A stretch of 15,955 bases of DNA from contig JAWXUF010000028.1 in assembly GCA_044432865.1 (NCBI GenBank), forward strand, positions 1 to 15,955. Direction: 5' to 3'. Below, piece by piece: positions 8,601-15,778 of this stretch. The stretch is from JAWXUE01 sp044432865 (GTDB lineage: Bacteria; Bacillota_I; Bacilli_A; Acholeplasmatales; Anaeroplasmataceae). Position numbers and translations under genes: made by a program. Position 1 is the stretch's first letter, and each line of letters starts with the position of its first letter. The notes beneath the pieces were generated by a model. That model was not told where the DNA came from. It saw only the letters and a program-made list of their open reading frames with translations, and searched no databases.

Positions 8601-11600
8601 CATCACTTAAATATTTACCAGTAAATTCAACATCAATATGATTTAATGAAGAACAATTACTAAATACTTCTGAATTAAATTTTTCTACTTCATGAATAAA
8701 ATTAATTTTTTGAATTTTTTTACAATTCTTAAAAAATTGAGCAGGTATTTCTTTAACTTTATTAAATACATTAATTGTTTTTAATTTAGAAAATTGTTTA
8801 TTAAATAAATTTTCTGTATCATCAAAATAAGCAAATAATCTAATATTACTATCTAAAATGAATTGATCAATAAAAATTGAAATTTCAGTAAGTTTTTTAC
8901 AATTTTTAAATACATGAGTTGGTGTATTAGCAATTGTAGTTTCTAAATATTCTTCATTATAAGTTACTTTATTTAAGTTTTTACAATCAGCAAACGCATT
9001 ATTAGATAAATCAATATTAAAATATGGTAAGTTTACAGTAATTAAACCAACACAACCTTCAAAACATGATTTTGATAAATAATGAACATTTTGTGTTAAT
9101 TCAATTTTATTTAATAAATTCCATTTTTTAAATGCATTATCACAAATATTTGATGTATCAATAGTTACACTACTAATATGTGAATTTTTATTAAAATCAT
9201 CAATATTATTAGTAAATAATTGATGTGGTAAGAATTCACCTTCATCATCTGTTAATTTTAAATTATTAAAGATAACTTTATTAATTCCTTTAACATTTGA
9301 AAATGAATTTCTTTCATAAATAATATTATCTCTAATTAATAATTCGTTTTGGAATGTAGCACCATCTAATGCATTAGATTTTACTCTTTTTGCATTATGA
9401 GGAGGTACAAATTTATTTACTAAATTAAAATTAGCTAATGAATAAGCATCAAATACTTCTACTTCTTTAATAAATAAGAAATCTGGTAAACTTGTACAGT
9501 TTTTAAATACATAAGAATTTAATACTTTACAATAAAGTTCAAATCCTACTTCTTTTAAATGAGTACATCCTTCAAATGCACTTACACCTAATTCAATAAC
9601 ATTTTTACTTAAGTTAATTGCATTTAAAGAAGTACAATTCTTAAATGCTTCTTCTTTTATCGTATCAACATTATTAAACTCTGGTAGTTTATTGAAGTTT
9701 GTACAACCATTAAAGCATCCTTTAGGAATTACATTTCCAGTAAATTCTAAGTTTAATGTATCTAAACTAGTACATCCATTAAATAAATCATCATTTAATT
9801 CATTGATTTGTCCTGTAATATCAATTTTCTTAACAGTTGTTGCACCGCTAAATAACCCAGCAGGCAATTTATCTCCTAAGCAATTAACAAATACATTAGT
9901 TAACTGTAAATTTGTTTTAGAGTCTTTAGCAAATACTTTACCTAAACAAATATCAGTTAATTTAACATCATTTTCAATTGATAAATAAACATCAGTACAA
10001 TTACAATTAAAGAATGCTCCATCTTGAATTTGATTAAATACAGTTAAATCAAATACTCCTAAAACATCACTTTCAAATCTATTATTTTTAGTTTTAACTT
10101 TTTTAAGATTAGAACAATTTTTAAATGCATTTACACCGATAGATGCTTTTTCATTTTCAAATGTAATAGATCTTAACATTAAACACTCTTCAAAACTTGA
10201 TTCACAAACTGAAGTTAATTTTTCACTAAAAATAACTTTATCAATTTGATGCCATTTATAGAATGCTTTTTCACTTACTATATTTGTATCGATATTAATA
10301 TTTTTTAAGATAGAATATTTAAATAAGAACATATTTAAATCATCATTAAATAACTCATATAATTGAACTTCTTCTTTATTAGTGTTAACAATTTCTAAGT
10401 TTTTACAAATTAAAGTATCAACAGCAGGTACATTTGAGAAAGCTAGTTTTTCAATTATACATTTATTTGGAATTGTAATTGCATTTTGGAATGTACAATT
10501 GTCAAATGCATTACTTCCAATAAATTCAATAGTATCACTAAATTTAAAGTTTCTTGGTAAAATAACACCTGATAAACAATATGAGTTAAATGATTTAATT
10601 TTATTTAAGAAATTATAATCAATTAATTCAGTACAATTGTTAAATGAATATGCTGGTAATTCTTTTGCAGTAATATTTGTTATTAATCTTCTTAATTTAG
10701 TACATCCACTGAAAGTACCTTCTCCAAATGATGAAATATCTTTTGGTAATTTAATTTCTTCTAAAGATGTACATCCTTTGAATGTATTATTAGATAAATT
10801 TTCAACATTAATAAATTTAGGTAAAGTTTCAAGTGATGAACATCCTTCAAACATGCTATCACTTAATGTATTACCAATGAAATTCATTTTTAAATTAACT
10901 AAAGAACTACATCCTTTAAACGCATTAGCACCAATAGTTAATACATCTCCAGCGATAATAATATCTGTAATATTGTTACAATCTTCAAAGAATCCTTCTG
11001 GAATAATACCATTTTTAGCATTTACAGATATTTTCTTGAAATAACCATAATTTGACATATCACTTCCATTTAATTCAAACAGCTTATATAATTGGAATTT
11101 ATTTTTAACCATTTCTGGTGTAACATCTACAATTAATTCTGTTGTATTAATACAGTTATAAAATGGAGTTGTACCAATTTCTTTTAAATGAGATAAAGTT
11201 ATTTTTTTAAGTTGGAAACAATCTTTAAATGCAAAATCACCAATTTTTTGTAATTTAGCACCACTTATATTAGAAAGTGTATTAAGTTTTGTACCTTCAA
11301 ATGAATTAGGTCCTAATTCAGTAACTCCTCTTGCACTAACGAAAAATAAATTATTAGAATTTTTAAAGAAATCCATAGGAATTGTTTTTACTTTATTTGA
11401 TAATAAAACTCTTTGTAATGAATGCTTTTCACTTAAGTTACCAGGAGTTAATTCAACTAATGTTTCTGGGAAAGTAACAAAATCCATTGCAGTCATTTGA
11501 TTAAAAGCATTTTGTTCAATTTTAGTAACTCCATAAGGAATAGTTATATATCTTCTTTCTACTAAAAACCCTTTAAGTGTTGTTTCTGTATAAACATAAT

Positions 11601-12024
11601 TATCTAAAGTTTCCATAAAACACCCATGACCAAAAATAGGTTCTAGATTCATAGAAATATTATCTAAAGTATTTAAAGTAGGATTGATCCAGTTGAATTC
11701 TCTTACTTCAATTTTTAATGCAACTAAAATACAGTATAAAAAGTAAGAATAAACCATTGGACTAATTAAGTCTTTTTCGAATTTATCCATTATTTTAGAA
11801 ACAATATGTAATACATTATATTTGCTTTTGTAAGCTTTAAAAATAGAATAAATAAAGTTCTCATCTGTTGAGTATGTTAACAAATAATTTAATTGATAAT
11901 ATTTAATAGAACTCTCTTCACTTTTTACTATTTTAACTACGTTACTCATAATATAATTTGCTTCTTTAAGTTGTTGTGGAGTGCTGTTTTCAAACAAATC
12001 ATTCATAGCTTTTATAAATTCCAT
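5689..12024 (-). CDS. Giant LRR_5/BspA-like leucine-rich repeat protein, no export signal seen
   Basis: This 2111-residue protein has an N-terminal, mostly helical domain of about 150 residues, then roughly 60 BspA-type leucine-rich repeats to the end, with units of the form x-A-F-x-x-C-x-x-L-x-x-I-x-[IL] (for example NAFKGCSSL, EAFKNCTSL). Such repeats form a right-handed solenoid used for protein binding; family members are usually secreted. Here the start (MEFIKAMNDLFE) is not a signal peptide, and the end has no LPXTG motif, membrane segment or basic tail, so I infer a cytoplasmic location. Blocks starting near residues 341, 720 and 1093 repeat each other over about 375 residues. I start at 12024 rather than at an ATG 15 codons upstream because GGGGAG lies 7 bases before it, and a promoter -10 covers the upstream codons. 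It forms a single-gene unit between pnp and rnpB. The partner and function are unknown. Confidence 0.9.
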   Translation of the reverse strand: MEFIKAMNDLFENSTPQQLKEANYIMSNVVKIVKSEESSIKYYQLNYLLTYSTDENFIYSIFKAYKSKYNVLHIVSKIMDKFEKDLISPMVYSYFLYCILVALKIEVREFNWINPTLNTLDNISMNLEPIFGHGCFMETLDNYVYTETTLKGFLVERRYITIPYGVTKIEQNAFNQMTAMDFVTFPETLVELTPGNLSEKHSLQRVLLSNKVKTIPMDFFKNSNNLFFVSARGVTELGPNSFEGTKLNTLSNISGAKLQKIGDFAFKDCFQLKKITLSHLKEIGTTPFYNCINTTELIVDVTPEMVKNKFQLYKLFELNGSDMSNYGYFKKISVNAKNGIIPEGFFEDCNNITDIIIAGDVLTIGANAFKGCSSLVNLKMNFIGNTLSDSMFEGCSSLETLPKFINVENLSNNTFKGCTSLEEIKLPKDISSFGEGTFSGCTKLRRLITNITAKELPAYSFNNCTELIDYNFLNKIKSFNSYCLSGVILPRNFKFSDTIEFIGSNAFDNCTFQNAITIPNKCIIEKLAFSNVPAVDTLICKNLEIVNTNKEEVQLYELFNDDLNMFLFKYSILKNINIDTNIVSEKAFYKWHQIDKVIFSEKLTSVCESSFEECLMLRSITFENEKASIGVNAFKNCSNLKKVKTKNNRFESDVLGVFDLTVFNQIQDGAFFNCNCTDVYLSIENDVKLTDICLGKVFAKDSKTNLQLTNVFVNCLGDKLPAGLFSGATTVKKIDITGQINELNDDLFNGCTSLDTLNLEFTGNVIPKGCFNGCTNFNKLPEFNNVDTIKEEAFKNCTSLNAINLSKNVIELGVSAFEGCTHLKEVGFELYCKVLNSYVFKNCTSLPDFLFIKEVEVFDAYSLANFNLVNKFVPPHNAKRVKSNALDGATFQNELLIRDNIIYERNSFSNVKGINKVIFNNLKLTDDEGEFLPHQLFTNNIDDFNKNSHISSVTIDTSNICDNAFKKWNLLNKIELTQNVHYLSKSCFEGCVGLITVNLPYFNIDLSNNAFADCKNLNKVTYNEEYLETTIANTPTHVFKNCKKLTEISIFIDQFILDSNIRLFAYFDDTENLFNKQFSKLKTINVFNKVKEIPAQFFKNCKKIQKINFIHEVEKFNSEVFSNCSSLNHIDVEFTGKYLSDELFNDCVKMTNFFDFKTVTSIGNKTFSGCKKIHNLNFENKIEVINENAFEYCASLVNINMEYTGDKLASNVFLNCKKLIETPKLVKLSTLEANSFSGCKSLKIVNVSGFTNQTIAQAFSGFKSINTLNFYGDKIPDRLFSGVSNLNTINFIEEINYIGNYAFENCTNLKEINCLEHVNHIGDYAFKNSNLTRISIPETIKDFGIGIFANCNSLVEIDVPIRFDFIGTLFSTEEDPKSKKLVQSSFSTERTYYLPNSLKTIKVNSGEILEGSFSNVDLELIINVKLNKIRDYSFFNCSNLSLPFMSDIRTVGDFAFANAHLENLDLSNVTSLGHSAFNGSRIDNISIGNKINEIHSSTFNKFKFVNFDIKNNIFYKFESNFLIDIKKTIILNVFDSEDDLIIPSEIQTLETNTFDSIRLKNVDTNNVRIIKANAFANCDTLESIKCPKVEKYGQNIFLNCPNIKNLELSFVGSEKISPKTLDYLFDQIPSDLNNITINGGTLFTNVLRNVRNVNELNLFGVKHPVFEEGLFKNININKLTFPKQISEVQEMSFNNVIINEVECSENSNVKYVSNCIISNNQIIYCTKEEIDSLVVNEDITYIASNAFKFVNKINHVELSNVDLKYTELFDNVKEINSISVDNIKDNPSVVFRKALNDIKEITFLGNQITDQFFKGINSYEKLVFKQLKEFKLDYLTNKLIALKTKKIEFNNLVFEEGLDVVDEEVFDFISVNNLETKNNENYFVQDNVLYSKTKILRGFNNINKSIVTPTEVVETLEGAFRNCINLQTIELTSITSISDELFENCTNLKSVKINKDCNTIGKTIFKNCTKFDYIEIPFVGACNSKLDNLTYLFGKDVYNVNIKQIKITNQDVIGKTFTQNTNLSEIILGNNVSKIEDLAFNGCENLSKVYINPNITVLNDYLFTGCKKSLKVFVDKAVVKELGTEWNKLGEDKKMGAVKVVAKSLSQEMFS
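8749..11004 (-). repeat. Two long homologous super-repeats inside the LRR_5 gene
   Basis: Residues 341-719 and 720-1092 (from the 12024 start) are equivalent in order and spacing. Each opens with I/LP-x-G-x-F (IPEGFFEDC; LPAGLFSGA). Each has the uncommon CTFQN/ATFQN element, then a K-x-F-x-x-KW-type repeat (KAFYKWHQI; NAFKKWNLL) preceded by LYELFNDD or HQLFTNNID. These markers are not part of the basic LRR consensus, so they show duplication of a whole block of about 375 residues. A third block begins at residue 1093 (IPAQFFKNC, base 8748) and matches the first over its opening repeats before diverging. Confidence 0.75.
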
Positions 12025-12030
12025 TTTGAC

Positions 12031-12037
12031 ACTCCCC
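12031..12037 (-). promoter_or_regulatory. Ribosome binding site that sets the LRR_5 start
   Basis: GGGGAGT on the minus strand, 6-7 bases before the ATG at 12024. The upstream in-frame ATG at 12069 has only A/T-rich sequence before it. Confidence 0.75.
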
Positions 12038-12059
12038 TTACTAAATTTATTTTTCTTAT

Positions 12060-12088
12060 ATTTTACCATTTTACATATAAAATTTCAA
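12060..12088 (-). promoter_or_regulatory. Promoter of the LRR_5 gene
   Basis: TTGAAA (12088-12083), a 17-base spacer and TAAAAT (12065-12060) each match the sigma-A consensus at five of six bases. Transcription would begin near 12053, downstream of the ATG at 12069, leaving a leader of about 30 bases. This agrees with translation from 12024. Confidence 0.55.
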
Positions 12089-12138
12089 TAAATTTATACA
12101 AAATTCGACATATATTTTTTATAATTTTTTATATAAAA

Positions 12139-12172
12139 AAATAAACTAAACAAATTAATGTTTAGTTTATTT
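12139..12172 (-). terminator. Rho-independent terminator of pnp
   Basis: A 13-bp perfect inverted repeat (AAATAAACTAAAC and complement) with an 8-base loop lies about 48 bases after the pnp stop. A run of T residues follows on the minus strand. Confidence 0.82.
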
Positions 12173-12219
12173 AATATTTTTTAATAAACGTTGTTACAAC
12201 AACATTTTTTTATTTTATT

Positions 12220-14355
12220 TTATGCTTCTAATGCATCTTTTCTAGATAAATCAACTCTACCTTTTTCATCTACACCAATACATTTAACAACGATTTTATC
12301 ACCGATTTTTACTACATCAGCAACATTAGCAACTCTTTCTTTTGCTAATTTAGAAATATGTACTAATCCATCACAACCATCAAAGATTTCAACGAATGCA
12401 CCGAATGCTTCAATTCTCTTAACAGTACCTGTATAAATAGCACCGATTTCAGCTTCACGTACAATTCCTTCAATCATAGCAGCAGCTTTGTTTAACCACT
12501 CGTACTCTGAATGCATGATACATACTTTTCCATCTTGTTCGATATCAATTTTAACACTGTTACAAGATTCAATAATTTTAGTAATAACTTTACCACCACT
12601 ACCGATAACATCTTTAATTTTTTCAGGTTTAATTGTCATTAATTTTACTTTTGGAGCATATTTAGAAACTTGTTCTCTTGGAGCAGGAATTACTGATTCC
12701 ATATGAGTTAATAATTCTAAACGACCTTTTTTAGCTTGTGCTAAAGATTCAGCAATAATTTCAAAAGTTAATCCTTTAATTTTGATATCCATTTGTAAAG
12801 CAGTGATACCATCTTTTGTACCAGCAACTTTAAAATCCATATCTCCTAAATGATCTTCCATACCTTGAATATCTGTTAAGATTGTATAATCATCACCTTT
12901 AGTTACTAATCCCATTGCAATCCCAGCAACAGTTGCTTTTAAAGGAACCCCAGCTGCCATTAATGATAATACACCAGCACAAATACTTGCTTGTGATGTA
13001 GAACCATTTGATTCAATAACTTCAGATACAACTCTTACTGAATATGGGAATTCTTCTTCAGAAGGCATTACTTGAAGAATAGCTCTTTCTCCTAATGCAC
13101 CATGTCCAACTTCTCTTCTACCTGTAGCACCGTATCTACCAGTTTCACCTACTGAATATTGAGGGAAGTTATAGTGTAACATAAATCTTTTATATTGAGT
13201 TTCAGGAGCAAGTCCATCAATAATTTGATGTTCATTTAAAGCACCTAAAGTTGTAAAACTTAATGATTGTGTTTGTCCACGTGTGAACATTGCACTACCA
13301 TGAGGTCTAGGTAATACATCTACTCTAGAATGAAGAGGTCTGATTTCATCAACTTTTCTTCCATCAGGTCTTACTTTATCTACAGAAATTAATCTTCTTA
13401 CTTCTTCATATAAAACTTCATGTAATGTATGATTTACTTGATTGATATATGCTTTTTTAGCTTCAGTATCAATAACTTTTAAATCTCCAACTTCTTTAAC
13501 AAATACTTTCTCATCAAAATGAGCAACTGTTTTATCATTTACAGCATCAATAGCTGCATATCTTTCTAATTTATCTACAATTTGAATTGCTTTTACTAAA
13601 TCAGCTTCAGCAAAATCTCTAACTTCTTTATCAATTACAGGATCTGCAACAAATAATTTTACATCGATTTTTTCTTTTCCGATTTCTTTAGCAATTTTAT
13701 TTTGTATTTCACATAATTTTACGATTTCAGCATGTCCAAATTTTAATGCTTCTAACATAACTTCTTCTGATACTTGTTTAGCACCAGCTTCTACCATGTT
13801 AATTGCAGTTGATGTACCAGCTACTGTTAATTCAATATCAGATACTTCTAATTGTGCAGGTGTAGGGTTAATTACAAATTTTCCATCTACTCTACCAACG
13901 ATAACTCCAGCGATTGGTCCTTCAAAAGGAATATCACTTAACATTAAAGCTAAAGATGATCCAAACATTGCAGCCATTTCTGGTGATGCATCTGGGTCAC
14001 TTGACATTACTGTATTTACAATTTGAACTTCATTTCTAAATCCATCAGCAAATAAAGGTCTAATTGGTCTATCAATTAATCTTGATGTTAATGTTTCATT
14101 TTCAGAAGGTCTACCTTCTCTTCTTAAGAATCCTCCAGGAATTTTCCCTGCTGCATATAACTTTTCAGTATATAATACCATTAATGGGAAGAAATCTTGT
14201 GTAGATGCTTCATTTTTAGAACATACTGCTGTTAATACAGCACTATCTCCATAAGTAATCATTACAGCAGCGTTTGCTTGTTTAGCATATTCTCCTGATT
14301 CAATAACAAGCGGTCTTCCGCCCCACTCGAAAGTGTATTTTTTAAATTCATTCAT
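12220..14355 (-). CDS. pnp: Polyribonucleotide nucleotidyltransferase (PNPase)
   Basis: PNPase degrades RNA 3' to 5' using phosphate and releases nucleoside diphosphates; it is a trimeric cytoplasmic enzyme of mRNA turnover. The 711-residue length is normal. Domains in order: first RNase PH-like domain (AAGKIPGGFLRREGRPSE, SRLIDRPIRPLF), an all-helical linker, second RNase PH-like domain with the active-site stretch GDMDFKVAGTKDGITALQMD just past residue 500 and the phosphate-site SNGSTSQAS, then a KH domain (IKDVIGSGGKVITKI) and a C-terminal S1 domain (GTVKRIEAFGAFVEIF, GLVHISKLA). AAGGAG lies about 10 bases before the ATG. It has its own promoter and terminator. It follows rpsO in many bacteria; here one VWA gene separates them. 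All catalytic elements appear intact. Confidence 0.98.
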   Translation of the reverse strand: MNEFKKYTFEWGGRPLVIESGEYAKQANAAVMITYGDSAVLTAVCSKNEASTQDFFPLMVLYTEKLYAAGKIPGGFLRREGRPSENETLTSRLIDRPIRPLFADGFRNEVQIVNTVMSSDPDASPEMAAMFGSSLALMLSDIPFEGPIAGVIVGRVDGKFVINPTPAQLEVSDIELTVAGTSTAINMVEAGAKQVSEEVMLEALKFGHAEIVKLCEIQNKIAKEIGKEKIDVKLFVADPVIDKEVRDFAEADLVKAIQIVDKLERYAAIDAVNDKTVAHFDEKVFVKEVGDLKVIDTEAKKAYINQVNHTLHEVLYEEVRRLISVDKVRPDGRKVDEIRPLHSRVDVLPRPHGSAMFTRGQTQSLSFTTLGALNEHQIIDGLAPETQYKRFMLHYNFPQYSVGETGRYGATGRREVGHGALGERAILQVMPSEEEFPYSVRVVSEVIESNGSTSQASICAGVLSLMAAGVPLKATVAGIAMGLVTKGDDYTILTDIQGMEDHLGDMDFKVAGTKDGITALQMDIKIKGLTFEIIAESLAQAKKGRLELLTHMESVIPAPREQVSKYAPKVKLMTIKPEKIKDVIGSGGKVITKIIESCNSVKIDIEQDGKVCIMHSEYEWLNKAAAMIEGIVREAEIGAIYTGTVKRIEAFGAFVEIFDGCDGLVHISKLAKERVANVADVVKIGDKIVVKCIGVDEKGRVDLSRKDALEA

Positions 14356-14413
14356 TATTTTACTTCTCCTTCGTGTAAAATTTATTTTTTTCTTTTTTCT
14401 ATCAATTTATTTT

Positions 14414-14442
14414 ATCATATTTTTATCTTTTATAAAAGTAAA
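14414..14442 (-). promoter_or_regulatory. Probable promoter of pnp
   Basis: TTTACT (14442-14437), a 17-base spacer and TATGAT (14419-14414). The -10 matches five of six consensus bases, the -35 four of six. It sits between the VWA-gene terminator and pnp, with a leader of about 50 bases, so pnp need not depend on readthrough from rpsO. Confidence 0.45.
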
Positions 14443-14470
14443 ATAACTAAAAAAACTTTTTTCAACAAAA

Positions 14471-14509
14471 AAAATACTTCTAAGAGATATTATTCCCTTA
14501 AAAGTATTT
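14471..14509 (-). terminator. Rho-independent terminator of the VWA gene
   Basis: AAATACTT pairs with AAGTATTT, and TAAG with CTTA after one mismatch. On the minus strand the hairpin is followed by eight T residues. It starts about 10 bases after the VWA stop codon and separates that gene from pnp. Confidence 0.8.
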
Positions 14510-14519
14510 CTTATAATTA

Positions 14520-15275
14520 TTAAATTTCAGCCCAATCGCTCATTGTAGATAAGTCTAATTTAACACCTTCACCAACTCTTGAGTTAGAAACAACAGATAC
14601 TGATTTCCCTAACCATTCAAAGAATTCACTGAATTTATCATTTTTAACATTTATTGGAGGTCTTTTTGATAATGAAGATAATACATCCATATTAACTTCT
14701 TTATCTAATGCTAAACAGAATACTGTTAATTTCTTAGCATCTTCTAATTCTCTAATTTTTGCTTGAGCACGGTAGATTTTATCAGTTGGCTCACCATCTG
14801 TAAAAATTACTAACCATGGTTGGTAATATTCAATACCATTTTCATTGTATTGTTTTTTTCTTTTGTTTAAAACATCTAATGCCATATCTAATCCAGCACC
14901 CATTTGAGTTGTTTCACCATCTGTAGGAGTAGTGAATTCTTCTTTTTTGTCTACTGAAGAAAAATCAGATAATAATTTAGCTGTATCATCAAATGAAACT
15001 ACAGCTACTTCACATGAAGCTAATGCTTGATCATCATTTTTAATTGCATCATAAAATTTGTTAACACCTTTTACCATTTCTGACATTAAAGTGTCTCCCG
15101 CTTCACAAATATCCCAGTATTGTCCATCAATAAATTGTTGTTCTCCAGTGAAAACTAAGTTTTCAGGATCAATAGCCTTGTTCATACTTGCACTTGTATC
15201 AATACATAAACAAACAGGAATTCTCGCTGCTGTGTTTAATACTAAATCATCTTCACCCATAAATTTGTTATCCAT
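14520..15275 (-). CDS. VWA-domain protein, TerY/YegL-like, with complete MIDAS
   Basis: This 251-residue protein is essentially one von Willebrand factor A domain, with no signal peptide or membrane segment, so it should be cytoplasmic. The metal-ion-dependent adhesion site is complete: D26-T-S28-A-S30 (CIDTSASM), a threonine at about 123 (TTQMGAGL) and D160 (IFTDGEPTD). RIPVCLCIDTSASM and the overall length resemble TerY/YegL-type proteins, which bind a divalent metal and act in protein-protein contacts. In other genomes TerY-like proteins sit beside a kinase and a PP2C phosphatase; neither is present here. GAGGAG lies 10 bases before the ATG. A terminator follows the gene and another precedes it, so it looks monocistronic, although I see no clear promoter in the gap above. 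Placement between rpsO and pnp is unusual. The partner is unknown. Confidence 0.9.
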   Translation of the reverse strand: MDNKFMGEDDLVLNTAARIPVCLCIDTSASMNKAIDPENLVFTGEQQFIDGQYWDICEAGDTLMSEMVKGVNKFYDAIKNDDQALASCEVAVVSFDDTAKLLSDFSSVDKKEEFTTPTDGETTQMGAGLDMALDVLNKRKKQYNENGIEYYQPWLVIFTDGEPTDKIYRAQAKIRELEDAKKLTVFCLALDKEVNMDVLSSLSKRPPINVKNDKFSEFFEWLGKSVSVVSNSRVGEGVKLDLSTMSDWAEI

Positions 15276-15383
15276 ATGTTAAATTCTCCTCATGTTATCT
15301 ACTTTTTTATTTACTAGATACATATTAACATAATTAATATATAAAAACAACAAATTTCAACAAGGTTTTCGCAATAAAATACG

Positions 15384-15421
15384 AAAAAAATCGCAAAAAA
15401 CACGTTTGTATTTTTTGCGAT
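15384..15421 (-). terminator. Rho-independent terminator of rpsO
   Basis: A stem of ATCGCAAAAAA with its complement, extended by a wobble and two more pairs around an AAAC loop, begins 7 bases after the rpsO stop codon. Seven T residues follow on the minus strand. Confidence 0.87.
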
Positions 15422-15427
15422 TATAAA

Positions 15428-15697
15428 TTATCTTCTTAAACCTAATTTAGAAATTAAATTTTTGTAACGGCTTAAGTCATTGTTTTTTAAATATTCTAAT
15501 AAACTACGACGTTGACCAACTTTTTTTAATAAACCTCTTCTTGAGTGGAAATCATGAATATGAGTTTTTAAATGTCCATTTAATTCATTAATTTCATGAG
15601 TTAAGATAGCTACTTGAACTTCTGTAGAACCAGTATCTCCATCTTTTAATTTAAAATCATTAATGATTTTAGCTTTTGTTTCTTTTGATAGTGCCAT
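15428..15697 (-). CDS. rpsO: 30S ribosomal protein S15
   Basis: S15 is a primary 16S rRNA-binding protein of the small subunit platform. The protein is 89 residues long, exactly the usual size, and shows the family pattern throughout: DTGSTEVQVAILTHEI, the RNA-contacting THIHDFHSRRGLL segment with its conserved H, D and S, QRRSLLEYLK and the basic end LISKLGLRR. AAGGAGG lies 8 bases before the ATG. A good promoter precedes a leader of about 75 bases. In many bacteria S15 represses its own translation by binding such a leader. That is plausible here, but I could not identify a definite fold. A strong terminator follows, so the gene is not obviously co-transcribed with pnp. Confidence 0.98.
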   Translation of the reverse strand: MALSKETKAKIINDFKLKDGDTGSTEVQVAILTHEINELNGHLKTHIHDFHSRRGLLKKVGQRRSLLEYLKNNDLSRYKNLISKLGLRR

Positions 15698-15772
15698 TGC
15701 AATATCCTCCTTTATTTTATTGTCACGAAATCAAAGTAATACGTTGGAGTATCGAATAACCTAGAAATCGCC
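15698..15772 (-). promoter_or_regulatory. rpsO 5' leader, candidate S15 autoregulatory region
   Basis: About 75 bases separate the predicted transcription start from the rpsO ATG. This leader is more G/C-rich than the intergenic sequence around it. S15 leader regulation is known in several phyla, but the structures differ and I see no specific known motif, so this is only a candidate. Confidence 0.25.
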
Positions 15773-15778
15773 TCTATT

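Noticed and set aside
9692..11044. Plus-strand frames inside the LRR_5 gene.
   Set aside because: They are antisense shadows of the repeats, without ribosome binding sites or recognisable domains.
12186..12213. GTTGTT/AACAAC hairpin followed by a T-run on the plus strand.
   Set aside because: It would terminate plus-strand transcription, but no plus-strand gene ends here, and the stem is only six pairs. The pnp terminator on the minus strand is the longer hairpin at 12139-12172.
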